Assembly: GCF_032884065.1 (NCBI RefSeq)
Contig: NW_027062618.1
Location: 831,362-895,361, forward strand
Length of the DNA stretch: 64,000 bases
Reading direction: 5' to 3'
From: Artemia franciscana
Lineage: Eukaryota; Arthropoda; Branchiopoda; Anostraca; Artemiidae
In this document: piece after piece, positions 11,551 to 23,999 of the stretch
How the letters are laid out: every line of letters begins with the position of its first letter
Position numbering within the stretch: position 1 is the stretch's first letter
The notes under the pieces: model-generated
The model's input: the letters and a program-made list of their open reading frames with translations, nothing else
The model's database searches: none
What the model was told of the DNA's origin: nothing
Program-made: the position numbers and the translations under genes

Positions 11551-13400
11551 TTAGTCTGAGTATGCTTTATAAGTTCCTGTAAGATTTCTGTTTCCGGCTT
11601 CAGTGCTCGTGGTGGTATTTGCAGGACAGGGAAGGCTGCCGCTAACTCGTAGGTAGGCTGCTGCTACTACTACTGCTAATAACTCATTGCAGCCCCAAGC
11701 TGCGCGAGGCCAACACAGCTGTGCACACTTTCCCTTCAATTTGGACATATTTAAAGCTTCCCTCTTTACACCCTCCAAAGAAGTTTCAATTTCCTTCAAA
11801 CTCTTCTTTATGATCTTTTCCCACCAAATTCGGGGACGGCCTGCTTTTCTTTTGGCCCTAGATGGTTGGCAGAAAAGGATGATCTTTGGCAATCTCTCAC
11901 CCTTCATCCGCAGATCTTGTCCTAGTTATATCAACCTTTTCCTCGTTGTAGCCCTAGAAAGTGGGATAGGACCACATTTTTCGTATAACTTACTGTTTAA
12001 AATACGCTCAGTTAGACGGATACCCAAAAGAATCTGTTGGGAGCATCATCTGATGAAAGAATCTTCGGAAATCATCTTACAAATTATCCTCCTTTTGGAG
12101 CGCCCACCTCTCTGAGCCATATTTGACCATTGTCACCGTGTTAGCTTCCAATATTTTAATCTTGGTCCTCAAAATTATCTTCCTTTTCATCCAAACTTTT
12201 CCCAACTGTGACAAAAAAAAACCTGATCCTTGGATATTCTGCTTTTAACATCTTCACTGCATCTACCATCTTAACTAATAATACTAACTCAGTAAATGAA
12301 GCTATCCGCTTGATCGATCTTCTGTTACCCAACATCACTTTTTGCCTTCACCAATTCCCAGGTTAAGCGACTTAGTCTTCTTAACATTAATTTTGAAGCA
12401 TATTCTTGCGCCCTGAGCTCTAAAAACCTCAAAAAATCATTTATTTTGCTAACATTTTTATCTAGAACACTCAAATCATCATGGCTCCATTCTCTCCCAT
12501 AGCCTTTGCCTTTCCCATGTCTCTTAGAACAAATTCCTTCAAAATTATCCGTTTAAATTGGGTTAGAACACAGCCCTGCTTAACTTATGATTCGATACGG
12601 AACGAGATATTAACTCATTTCCTACAGCATCGTTACTTTCGTACATAGCACTAATCACTTGAATATATTTATCTGGGGTAAATGTTTACTTTCGTTCCAA
12701 GTGCTCTAAGGTGCATATTACTGAGTATAGCAAGATTCTGATGATCGCATATTGTTTCTTTGTCATTATTAGAGAAGCGCATCCATTTTTTAGGTTTTTA
12801 AAATCCACTCCAACGAGACTAAAAATGCGTAAATTGTGCTTGCTTACAGAAAACATTACCTATAGAGCGAAGCGTATTAGTCCATGAGCCCCGCGGGCAG
12901 CGGGGAGAGGTCATTATTCTATATTTATTAAACAAAGAGTGATAAAACTAAAAGAAAAAAAAAGACTCAAACGAGGTTTATTAAGTAAATATAGAGTGCA
13001 GACCTCGCCCCACTGCACACGGGGCTCAGGAACCAATACACTTCGCTCTATGGGTAATGTTACCTGTAAGCAAGCCCACTTTACGCATTTTTAGCTTGCC
13101 CATGGAGGAGGAGGGTCAATCAGAAATGGATGCGCTTCTCTAATATGCGATCATCACAATCTTGCTATATGCAGTAATACGCACTTTAGAGCACTTGGAA
13201 CGAAAGTAAACATTTACCTTATCTGGTATGACATCCAAGGATAGGACCCTTGTTAAAGCTCTGCTACCGGCTGAATCAAACGCTCGCTTATAACTTATAA
13301 AACCAAGGATAAAAGAGTCGTGATGGCTCAGGCACTTCTCAATTAACAATTTACGAATGAATAGCAAATACTGACAGCCGCTGTTCAAATAGATAGCGCT
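11551..13400 (-). pseudogene. decayed RTE-type retrotransposon, reverse transcriptase to 3' tail
   Basis: Read on the minus strand from 13390: a reverse-transcriptase start (LLIEKCLSHHDSFIL, SYKRAFDSAGSRAL, then VIPDK). The text resumes beyond an inserted palindrome with YIQVISAMYE, then DLSVLDKNVSKMNDFL, then broken text to [18 protein letters not shown], and VKREALN near the 3' end. A (CTA)n/(TAG)n-like run at about 11660-11680 follows the coding end, a typical RTE tail. Several stops and frameshifts make it dead. The insertion at 12677-13218 is precisely delimited because the reading frame rejoins across it. Confidence 0.85.
12677..13218. mobile_element. palindromic (foldback) DNA transposon with 8-bp target duplication
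   Basis: A 542-bp element that is one long imperfect inverted repeat with arms of about 250 bp. It starts GGTAAATGTTTACTTTCG and ends with the reverse complement of that. It is flanked on both sides by 'ttatctgg' (12669-12676 and 13219-13226). Removing the element and one copy of the 8-mer restores the host reverse-transcriptase reading I-P-D-K-Y-I-Q-V on the minus strand, strong proof of a transposition event. No transposase is encoded, so it is non-autonomous. An 8-bp duplication fits hAT-, P- or Merlin-like transposases; the terminal GG is not decisive. The two arms have drifted apart, so insertion is not very recent. Confidence 0.9.
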
Positions 13401-14871
13401 CTAATATGCTATAAATTTTAATAGGAAAATGCTCCTAAATAGGAAAAGGCATCCGAAATTGAAAGATGCTTCAAAGGTAGGAAATAAATTTATTTTCCCT
13501 GGTAAAATAAATGTCAATTGTTTGTCTTTCTTCAATTATTGCTCATTTTGCTGTATCTTAGAACAAAGTTTAAATTATGCACTAGCACTAATATGCTGCA
13601 ATTTTTTTTAATTTGAGCCCTTTGCTTTCACTTTTTGCACCAGAATTTGAAAAATATGCAATATGGACTTTGATACTGGCTGTGAGATTCAGTTATTGGC
13701 TATCAGAGCGACCAAAGATTCCAAATTTCTTCCTGGGATGAGTAGTCACTACAAATTTAGAAGAGAAGGTAATAAAGAAGAATTTGAGAAATAAAAATTT
13801 TTGTTTACTTTGATGGGATGCGCTGGGAAAAAAAATGAACTTCCTCTACAGCAAAATTTTGGTACCGGTGTATGGCGAAACCAATCGATACCTTTCCCAA
13901 GCGTTTTATTTGTTCACCCCATAACTTAAACACATTTAGACAAAAACCTATCTTTTTTAACATAAGATCTATCCCTCCAAGAAATTTGAACTAAACCTGA
14001 TGATGATAGGCACATGTCCTGTCGAAATTATCGTTTGAAAAAATCAATCACCTGACATCCATAGCTTGGGTAAGCTTATTACCATCTATTATTATTACCT
14101 ATTTTTTATTATTTGATATATAAGATTTTGTCCCCAGGAGTACCAATTCATGAAAGTGTAGGGAGGTATCTGTTTTTCAAAACCTAGGGAGTTCATTTTC
14201 TATATCGTCAATGAAAGCACAGAAAAAAGATATTTTCCAATGGAAATACCATAAGATATATTTCTCAAATCTAAGGGGGGAGGGGGTTGGAGAGATCCAG
14301 AGATATAAACGCCTAACATTTTCTCGCACAATTAGTGCCCCTCATTGCCCAGTCGAGGACCAGTTTGGCCAGATAAGCTTTGTTTTGTAAGTGTATTCTC
14401 TGCTGTATTTCAAGCAAATAAGGAATATATGCGCAGATTTTGACATCATTTTCAAGACTGTTATTTTGTAATCAAATAAAGTTATTCCGACGAAAGAATT
14501 TTTTCGTACTACAAACTCATACTGCTTTTAGCGTTGAAAGCTCAGACCAAAGCTTTCCACTGGTATCGTCATGAAATTGTAGTCACTTTTTGAAGGCTCT
14601 CAGGTTAAGTTACCTCCTCCTGTCTAAACACCTTGAAGGAAACTGTAAAATGTACAAAATTGTTTCCTACGAGTAAGTTTACCTATGCACGTTTCTAAGG
14701 GAACGTCTTGTCCGTCCCAACCATCTTCTCTTATATCCCTATTGTTAAGAAATTCATGGGCAAAAACTCTCTAGCCGCGTCTAAATTCGTTTTTTTTGGA
14801 AAACTGGTAATCTGAATAGTGTAGACCGACACTTGCCGTTCCAATTTCCATTTATGGTGCGGCACAAAAAC
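13401..14871. other. no gene recognised
   Basis: AT-rich sequence. A few short open frames only; nothing recognisable on either strand. Confidence 0.35.
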
Positions 14872-14902
14872 GACGTTGACGTTGACGTTGACGTTGACGT
14901 TA
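14872..14902. repeat. hexanucleotide microsatellite (GACGTT)5
   Basis: Five tandem GACGTT units. They lie between two copies of 'gcggcacaaaaacgag/c' at about 14859 and 14935, so the tract is flanked by a short direct repeat. The hexamer gives alternating V-N or V-D open frames on both strands, an artefact. Confidence 0.95.
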
Positions 14903-15748
14903 ACTCCCCTCTTGCTGTTCAGCCTAGAGGACGTGCGGCACAAAAACGAGCCAGAGGCTCAAAAGCAAAAACATACAAAATTATCTTTTACGTCTTTGAG
15001 ATACGATACCGAATTACGTAATATATAAATTATGTTCCATTCCAATATGAATATTTAGCATCTATAAATCAATTTCTTTTTTTCACCGATATAAGTTCGT
15101 TACTATCTTAAAATTTCGTACTTTATAGAATTTTAAATTGGCAAAAATCTCAAAATATTTGAACTTAGAGCAGCTGACTTCGAGCAAAAGACGAATTAGC
15201 AGTAGCTTTTTATGGAATTTACAAGAGTATAAATACAACAAAAGGTAGGCTAGTATGGGTAACTCATTATATTGCCTGTCCATGATAGAACAGTCCAAGT
15301 AAATTTAAATTAGCCTTGAACAGGTTAGACAAAGTGGTAAATTTGCAGATGACAACACAGTTTAGCTAGAATTAATTTGAATAGGCTACATCACTTGATG
15401 CCTTTTTTATTTCTTTCACAGTTGTTATTTGCTTCTGATAAAAGTTACATTTTGAGCCCATAACAGGGTCCTAAAAGGGTAAACAGTCCATAACAGGCTA
15501 CTAAAAGTTTAAAAGTGATAAAGGTATAGATTAGTGGCTATTGAGAAGAAAACATGTTAATAACACAATTCTTACTTCATAAAATACATATGTAGTTAAC
15601 ATGTTTTGCATAGGCTACTACTCTGCTTTTTATCCACTTTTGTTAAGGAATTTTGCACTTTTTCTAATGGTGTTCTTGCACTTTTTCTAATGGCATTAAC
15701 TTTCAGTGGTGTTCTGCCAATGTTTCTCTCTTGTGTACATGCAAATTG

Positions 15749-15838
15749 AACCTTTTCTCCTGAAAAACAACTTTCCACTCATAAATTTCTATTAGGCATA
15801 GGCTTGTTTATTTTCTATTGTGGTAAGTTTACATTTAC
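15749..15838. repeat. left inverted flank of the satellite array
   Basis: About 90 bases whose reverse complement recurs at 20294-20372. Shared words include 'aatagaaatttatgagtgga' and 'aaacttacc' when read on the appropriate strand. The pair brackets the 179-bp satellite. Confidence 0.8.
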
Positions 15839-16212
15839 AATAGCAGTGAAGAAAATAAAGCTTTGTCAAAAAATTTGAATTGGCAAATTTGGTCTGTTGA
15901 AATAAATCTATGTTTTCAAAGAGTCCAGTAAAAATTTGGAATTGAATCCTGTGTTGTGTATTTTGCATCTGTTTCTACAGATTCAAAATATGGTTGTGAA
16001 TTTTTGGACAAACTTGAAAACTGTGTTTAAGAAATTTGCTATGCTCAGTATGCAGCTTATAATCAGTAGAACTTGATTTGTGTATAAAGGAAAACCTTGA
16101 ATTGTGGTGAATAGCAAACATCTTAATAGGCATACTGTTTGACAATTAAACTCTGACAATTTTTGTGCCAAAATATCTGGACTGCATTGAAATATTTCAA
16201 TGCAATTAGGGT

Positions 16213-19200
16213 GTGAAATTGCCAGAACAAAGTTTTTCTGGGAAAAAGTTACTTGCAACTAGATGGTTAACAGAAGAGTTTCTGGGGCAATGTTGTTTGT
16301 CAGTTAGTTGGTTTACAGCAGAATTTCTGAGGCAACCTCTTTTTTCAAGTAGTTGGAAAAGGAAATTCTTTCTGGGGCAAAGTTTCTCATCAGCTAGTTG
16401 GTTAATGACAATTTTTCTGGGGAAAAGCTACTTGCAACTAGATGGTTAACAGAAGAGTTTCTGGGGCAATGTTGTTTGTCAGTTAGTTGGTTTACATCAG
16501 AATTTCTGAGGCAACCTCTTTTTCCAAGTAGTTGGAAAAGGAAATTCTTTCTGGGGCAAAGTTTCTCATCAGCTAGTTGGTAAATGACAATTTTTCTGGG
16601 GAAAAGCTACTTGCAACTAGATGGTTAACAGAAGAGTGTCCAGGGTAATGTTGTTTGTCAGTTAGTTGGTTTACAAAAGAGTTTCTGAGGCAACCTCTTT
16701 TTCCAACTAGTTGGAAAAGGAAATTCTTTCTGGGGCAAAGTTTCTCATCAGCTAGTTGGTAAATGACAATTTTTCTGGGGAAAAGCTACTTGCAACTAGA
16801 TGGTTAACAGAAGAGTGTCCAGGGCAATGTTGTTTGTCAGTTAGTTGGTTTACAAAAGAGTTTCTGAGGCAACCTCTTTTTCCAACTAGTTGGAAAAGGA
16901 AATTCTTTCTGGGGCAAAGTTTCTCATCAGCTAGTTGGTAAATGACAATTTTTCTGGGGAAAAGCTACTTGCAACTAGATGGTTAACAGAAGAGTGTCTG
17001 GGGCAGTGTTGTTTGTCAGTTAGTTGGTTTACAAAAGAGTTTCTGAGGCAACCTCTTTTTCCAACTAGTTGGAAAAGGAAATTCTTTCTGGGGCAAAGTT
17101 TCTCATCAGCTAGTTGGTAAATGACAATTTTTCTGGGGAAAAGCTACTTGCAACTAGATGGTTAACAGAAGAGTGTCTGGGGCAATGTTGTTTGTCAGTT
17201 AGTTTGTTTACAAAAGAGTTTCTGAGGCAACCTCTTTTTCCAACTAGTTGGAAAAGGAAATTCTTTCTGGGGGAAAGTTTCTCATCAGCTAGTTGGTAAA
17301 TGACAATTTTTCTGGGGAAAAGCTACTTGCAACTAGATGGTTAACAGAAGAGTGTCTGGGGCAATGTTGTTTGTCAGTTAGTTGGTTTACAAAAGAGTTT
17401 CTGAGGCAACCTCTTTTTCCAACTAGTTGGAAAAGGAAATTCTTTCTGGGGCAAAGTTTCTCATCAGCTAGTTGGTAAATGACAATTTTTCTGGGGAAAA
17501 GCTACTTGCAACTAGATGGTTAACAGAAGAGTGTCTGGGGCAATGTTGTTTGTCAGTTAGTTGGTTTACAAAAGAGTTTCTGAGGCAACCTCTTTTTCCA
17601 ACTAGTTGGAAAAGGAAATTCTTTCTGGGGCAAAGTTTCTCATCAGCTAGTTGGTAAATGACAATTTTTCTGGGGAAAAGCTACTTGCAACTAGATGGTT
17701 AACAGAAGAGTGTCCAGGGCAATGTTGTTTGTCAGTTAGTTGGTTTACAAAAGAGTTTCTGAGGCAACCTCTTTTTCCAACTAGTTGGAAAAGGAAATTC
17801 TTTCTGGGGCAAAGTTTCTCATCAGCTAGTTGGTAAATGACAATTTTTCTGGGGAAAAGCTACTTGCAACTAGATGGTTAACAGAAGAGTGTCTGGGGCA
17901 ATGTTGTTTGTCAGCTAGTTGGTTTACAAAAGAGTTTCTGAGGCAACCTCTTTTTTCAACTAGTTGGAAAAGGAAATTCTTTCTGGGGCAAAGTTTCTCA
18001 TCAGCTAGTTGGTAAATGACAATTTTTCTGGGGAAAAGCTACTTGCAACTAGATGGTTAACAGAAGAGTGTCCAGGGCAATGTTGTTTGTCAGTTAGTTG
18101 GTTTACAAAAGAGTTTCTGAGGCAACCTCTTTTTCCAACTAGTTGGAAAAGGAAATTCTTTCTGGGGCAAAGTTTCTCATCAGCTAGTTGGTAAATGACA
18201 ATTTTTCTGGGGAAAAGCTACTTGCAAGTAGATGGTTAACAGAAGAGTGTCTGGGGCAATGTTGTTTGTCAGTTAGTTGGTTTACAAAAGAGTTTCTGAG
18301 GCAACCTCTTTTTCCAACTAGTTGGAAAAGGAAATTCTTTCTGGGGCAAAGTTTCTCATCAGCTAGTTGGTAAATGACAATTTTTCTGGGGAAAAGCTTC
18401 TTGCAACTAGATGGTTAACAGAAGAGTGTCCAGGGCAATGTTGTTTGTCAGTTAGTTGGTTTACAAAAGAGTTTCTGAGGCAACCTCTTTTTCCAACTAG
18501 TTGGAAAAGGAAATTCTTTCTGGGGCAAAGTTTCTCATCAGCTAGTTGGTAAATGACAATTTTCTGGGGAAAAGCTACTTGCAACTAGATGGTTAACAGA
18601 AGAGTGTCTGGGGCAATGTTGTTTGTCAGTTAGTTGGTTTACAAAAGAGTTTCTGAGGCAACCTCTTTTTCCAACTAGTTGGAAAAGGAAATTCTTTCTG
18701 GGGCAAAGTTTCTCATCAGCTAGTTGGTTAATGATAATTTTTCTGGGGAAAAGTTACTTGCAACTAGATGGTTAACAGAAGAGTGTCCGGGGCAATGTTG
18801 TTTGTCAGTTAGTTGGTTTACAAAAGAGTTTTTGAGGCAACCTCTTTTTCCAACTAGTTGGAAAAGGAAATTCTTTCTGGGGCAAAGCTTCTCATCAGCT
18901 AGTTGGTTAATGACAATTTTTCTGGGGAAAAGCTACTTGCAACTAGATGGTTAACAGAAGAGTTTCTGGGGCAATGTTGTTTGTCAGTTAGTTGGTTTAC
19001 AGCAGAATTTCTGAGGCAACCTCTTTTTCCAAGTAGTTGGAAAAAGAAATTCTTTCTGGGGCAAAGTTTCTCATCAGCTAGTTGGTTAATGACAATTTTT
19101 CTGGGGAAAAGCTACTTGCAACTAGATGGTTAACGGAAGAGTTTCTGGGGCAATGTTGTTTGTCAGTTAGTTGGTTTACAAAAGAGTTTCTGAGGCAACC

Positions 19201-20062
19201 TCTTTTTCCAACTAGTTGGAAAAGGAAATTCTTTCTGGGGCAAAGTTTCTCATCAGCTAGTTGGTTAATGACAATTTTTCTGGGGAAAAGCTACTTGCAA
19301 CTAGATGGTTAACAGAAGAGTTTCTGGGGCAATGTTGTTTGTCAGTTAGTTGGTTTACAAAAGAGTTTCTGAGGCAACCTCTTTTTCCAACTAGTTGGAA
19401 AATGAAATTCTTTCTGGGGCAAAGTTTCTCATCAGCTAGTTGGTAAATGACAATTTTTCTGGGGAAAAGCTACTTGCAACTAGATGGTTAACAGAAGAGT
19501 GTCCAGGCAATGTTGTTTGTCAGTTAGTTGGTTTACAGCAGAATTTCTGAGGCAACCTCTTTTTCCAAGTAGTTGGAAAAGGAAATTCTTTCTGGGGCAA
19601 AGTTTCTCATCAGCTAGTTGGTAAATGACAATTTTTCTGGGGAAAAGCTACTTGCAACTAGATGGTTAACAGAAGAGTGTCCAGGGCAATGTTGTTTGTC
19701 AGTTAGTTGGTTTACAGCAGAATTTCTGAGGCAACCTCTTTTTCCAAGTAGTTGGAAAAGGAAATTCTTTCTGGGGCAAAGTTTCTCATCAGCTAGTTGG
19801 TAAATGACAATTTTTCTGGGAAAAGCTACTTGCAACTAGATGGTTAACAGAAGAGTGTCAGGGGCAATGTTGTTTGTCAGTTAGTTGGTTTACAAAAGAG
19901 TTTCTGAGGCAACCTCTTTTTCCAACTAGTTGGAAAAGGAAATTCTTTCTGGGGCAAAGTTTCTCATCAGCTAGTTGGTTAATGATAATTTTTCTGGGGA
20001 AAAAATACTTGCAACTAGATGGTTAACAGAAGAGTTTCTGGGGCAATGTTGTTTGCCAACTA
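16213..20062. repeat. 179-bp higher-order satellite, about 21 copies
   Basis: Head-to-tail units of 179 bp (successive unit starts 16398, 16577, 16756, 16935 and so on to about 19797). Each unit is four related monomers of 45, 45, 45 and 44 bp. Each monomer carries a TCTGGGG-like box about 20 bases before a CTAG-TGG box: GCAACTAGATGG, TCAGTTAGTTGG, CCAACTAGTTGG and TCAGCTAGTTGG. Central copies are almost identical, edge copies more diverged. Variant pairs such as 'acagcagaa' with 'ccaagtag' occur at the left edge and again near 18.99 and 19.5-19.75 kb, suggesting unequal exchange. 179 is not a multiple of 3, so the 61-codon frames in each unit are not one protein. Confidence 0.97.
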
Positions 20063-20293
20063 GATGGAATTGAAATCAAATATTCATGGGCATCCAATAG
20101 TGGCTAATTGTAGAAAAAGGTAAGACAGATAGTCCAATTGAGTGAGAGGCAATTCTGGCATTAAAACCCCTTATTAGGATTGCATAAAAATGATGTTAGT
20201 TCATTAGGGTAAAAGGTGAATGGTGGCTAGATGTTTGACTTTTCTTCAACAGAAAAAAAACAGCAAAGGTGAATCTGACCCTAGTGCCACCAA

Positions 20294-20372
20294 GCATAAA
20301 CTTACCAAATAGAAAATAAACTACACCCAATAGAAATTTATGAGTGGAAAGTTGTTTTTCTGGAGAAAAGGT
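20294..20372. repeat. right inverted flank of the satellite array
   Basis: Reverse-complement partner of 15749-15838. It continues directly into a TTTTTCTGGAGAAAAGG box that resembles the satellite monomer box, followed by diverged monomers. Confidence 0.8.
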
Positions 20373-20384
20373 TGTGTCTAAAGA

Positions 20385-20910
20385 GGTTTCACAGCAAAGT
20401 TGATTAATTTAGTGTTTCTGGGGCAATGTTGTTTGTCAATTGGTTGGTTTACAGAAGAGTTTCTGAGGCAACCTCTTTTTCCAGCTAGTTGGAAAATGAA
20501 ATTCTTTTTGTGGCAAAGTATCTCATCAGCTTGTTGGTTAATTATTATTTTTCTGGGGAAAAGCTACTTGCCAACTAGATGGTTAACAGAAGAGTTTCTG
20601 GGGCAATGTTGTTTGTCAACTAGATGGTTAACAAAATTGTTTCTGGGGCAACCACTTTTTTCAGCTAGTTGGAAAAGGAAATGTTTTGTTGGGCAAAGTT
20701 TTTCATCAGCTAGTTGGTTAATAAAAATTTTTCTAGGGAAAAGTTACTCACCAACAAGATGTTTATAGAAGTGTTTCTGGGGCAATGTTTGTTTCTAGTT
20801 AGTTGGAAAGAAAGTGTTGCTGCAGAGAAATTACTTGTCAACTAGTTGGAAAAGGAATAGTTTTCTGGGGCAAATTTTCTTGTCAACTAGTTGGCAAATT
20901 TGATTATTGC
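20385..20910. repeat. diverged outlying satellite monomers
   Basis: About eleven degenerate 45-bp monomers with the same TCTGGGGCAA and CTAG(T/A)TGG boxes, separated from the main array by about 330 bases. They lack the strict four-monomer order, so may represent the older, un-homogenised state. A 122-codon open frame here (20400-20768) is the repeat read in one frame, not a gene. Confidence 0.85.
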
Positions 20911-22985
20911 TATAGTGATTGACCAAATTATACAATTAGATGGCAAAAATATTTGTATTTATAAGGAGATTGGATAGTACCTTTTCATATAAGCCTATAT
21001 GCTATTTTTTTTTCCATTTTGTCAAAGGGTGGTGTCCCAAAATTTATGTAAATTTGCTTTCATAATAACATTTTACTACTAGGACTAGGCTAATGAAAAT
21101 AATAATTACCATTCCTGAATCAGCTACAAATGGCAATTTTTTCTCACTAGCCAGTTTTTTTCAGAAATACATTTTTTAACTTTTGGTTATTATGAGCTGT
21201 TTTGCCCTTTAAGATTTCAAAGTAGGCTATAATTTTTCCCAGAGAAAATTATTGAATTATGAAAAAGGGTATGTGTTCTAATGCAAAATGGTTGTGTTAG
21301 AAGGATAAAGTCTTTAGAGCCTGAATTGTGCCTTGGGAGGTTTTTTCAATTTTTATTTCTATCCTTCCTCATTCCCAAGGCTTGAAAATTGCTTAAAATC
21401 AGACCCAATACAACTTGCTCCAGCTTTGACTGAATCTGGCCAAATAACAAATGTAAAGTAGAGGCAACCTCACTAGCTCCCTTTTGTGACTGCCCAGTTG
21501 TGCCACAAAAATTATACAATTTCTCCTCATCTCTTGAAACATTCACTGTCAAATTATACATGTAGAGCTGATGATTATAGAAGACTAATTCCACATTAAC
21601 ATCCGCTGTCAGGAGGCATTGTTGCATGTCAAATGTCTTGGGCTCCAAATTTCCTTCTGATTCCAGTGCTTTTTGGCTTTGGTCTCTCTTTTTGGAAACT
21701 GGACTTAGACCCTTTTGGCATAATGCTATTTCACAAATTTTGACTTACACCCTTTTTAACAAATTTTCAGCTCAGTCAGAATTAAAGATTAGCCCATTTT
21801 GAATAGACAAATTGATAGATCTCTTTGAGTTTCCTTTGAACTATATCATTAACTCATTTTTGGAAAAAAGTGTTATGGATTTAGGCATAATGGTGTAAAA
21901 TCTTAGAAAATAATACACATCTCTTTGCTTTGGGTTGATTCCACTTTTCTTTGACTCTTGATTTAGAAAAAACAAAACTGATGACTGAGTATAAACTTAA
22001 GCCATATTAATTTTTTTTTTCAGCTTAGACTAGGCTATAGCTGATTCTCCCAAATTCTTTAAAACCTTATAATCAATATTTGGAAGAAGTATGAGCTTTT
22101 TGCTGTCTTGGGAACTAGTTGAGTTTGGTAATTGAAACTTTCAGGGGTGAATGATGGGCCAAAAGCATACTGTGGAAGGTCTTTTCAAGTTGCTTTTCTA
22201 GGGCTTAGAAGGTTCTACACAGGTTTGATCAGATCCCTAAATTCAAGAAATAGATTTACAGATCTATAAAACCTTGTAAACTTGTATTAAGCAAAGGCAC
22301 AAAGATCAAAATGCTTTTAATCTGACTTACTTGAGCAGGTCATCTGAAAGGGTTTCACTTTTATACCATAAATATTATTAAGGTCATAGAGGGTCAATGC
22401 CCTCTTGAGGGTCAGAGCCCTCTGTAGTTACATTCCTGAGAGTTTCATTCACAAAAATCAGCTACTTTCCAAGATAGTAAAAAGCCTCTAAGCTACAATC
22501 TTACCAAAACTTTCATTGGACCATTTACATGCTATAGATCTGAGCAATTTGTGGAAGTTTCATTTTTCATTTTCACCTCTGTGTAATCATAGCAAAAAGC
22601 CCCAGCATCACTTTAGCAGTTGACAACTAATAATTGTATTTCTATATTAAATGCCTAAAATAATGAAATTTAACTTTGTTAAGCATAGTTAACCATGGGG
22701 TGTATTTGGAAAGAGCATTGGGTAGGGAATCAAATGGTATATTACCTTTTTTTCCTTTTAATTTCTGCCTTATAATACAACTTTACTATAAATGTGTTGA
22801 TCTGTACAAGTAATGCAGCCTTGGTAGATTTATCTTGTAACAAAGAAATTGAATAGCAAACAGGAAAAAAAGAAAGAAATATATCACTTGATTCTCCACT
22901 CAATGTTCTTTCCAATTAAAACAATTACTACCATGACAACTCTATTCTGGGAGACCCTGCCCCTGTCTCCTTGCTTTCCCCTGTA
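20911..22985. other. no gene recognised; one shared dispersed repeat
   Basis: AT-rich. About 130 bases at 21050-21180 recur in reverse complement at 29405-29530, sharing 'gtagctgattcaggaatggt'. No coding motif was recognised. A block at 22930-23000 containing 'gacaactctattctgggaga' is repeated at 24010-24070. Confidence 0.5.
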
Positions 22986-22989
22986 GATG

Positions 22990-23835
22990 AAAGTTGGCAA
23001 AATCAGCAACTTCAGGCATTTCTCATGCTACAGGTATTGAAGTTGTTTTGAGATGTTAGTAGCTCTTCTTCAGATTCTCTCCAGTGCGTGTTTGTACATG
23101 GGAGGATCTTTCCATTGAAGAATCTTTTGTTGCAGAAGGGAATTTTCCATAGAGGGGGAGCTGGCTTGTTGGCAACTTTAGGTGTTCCTCATGCTACAGA
23201 TGTTGAAGTTGTTTGAGATGTTAGTAGCTCTTCTTCAGATTCTCTCCAGTGCGTGTTTGTACATGGGAGGATCTTTCCATTGAGGAATTTTTTGTTGCAG
23301 AAGGGAATTTTCCACAGAGGGGGAGCTGGCTTGTTGGCAACTTTAGGTGTTCCTCATGCTACAGATGTTGAAGTTGTTTGAGATGTTAGTAGCTCTTCTT
23401 CAGATTCTCTCCAGTGCGTGTTTGTACATGGGAGGATCTTTCCATTGATGAATTTTTTGTTGCAGAAGGGAATTTTCCACAGAGGGGGAGCTGGCTTGTT
23501 GGCAACTTTAGGTGTTCCTCATGCTACAGATGTTGAAGTTGTTTGAGATGTTAGTAGCTCTTCTTCAGATTCTCTCCAGTGCGTGTTTGTACATGGGAGG
23601 ATTTTTCCATTGAAGAATTTTTTGTTGCAGAAGGGAATTTTCCACAGAGGGGAGCTTGCTTGTAGGCAACTTTAGGTGTTCCTCATGCTACAGGTGTTGA
23701 AGTTGTTTGAGATGTTAGTAGCTCTTCTTCAGATTCTCTCCAGTGCGTGATTGGTACATGGGAGGATCTTTCAATTGAGGAATTTTTTGTTGCGGAAGGT
23801 AATTTTCCACAGAGGGGGAGCTGGCTTTCCTAGCT
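22990..23835. repeat. 165-bp tandem array, five copies
   Basis: Period 165 bp, marked by 'ttagtagctcttcttcagat' at about 23056, 23221, 23386, 23551 and 23715. Each unit also holds 'ctccagtgcgtgtttgtaca', 'tgggaggatctttcc' and 'gggggagctggctt'. Middle copies are nearly identical and edge copies diverge. Confidence 0.95.
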
Positions 23836-23999
23836 TTACCTAAAAAAACGATAGCTCTCTCTTATCCTGTTTTTCTTCTTCTTCTTTTTTAAATAAATTT
23901 GTAAACTTGATCAATTATTGGTACCTTTGTCACATTCCCCCCCCCCAAGATTTTGCTCGTTGGTAGCCTTGTCAGATTGTCAAAGTAATAGAGCTTGGG

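Noticed and set aside
16213..19835. Series of 61-76 codon frames starting MVNDNFSGEKLL
   Set aside because: One frame of the 179-bp satellite; the unit length is not a multiple of three and most units end in a stop.
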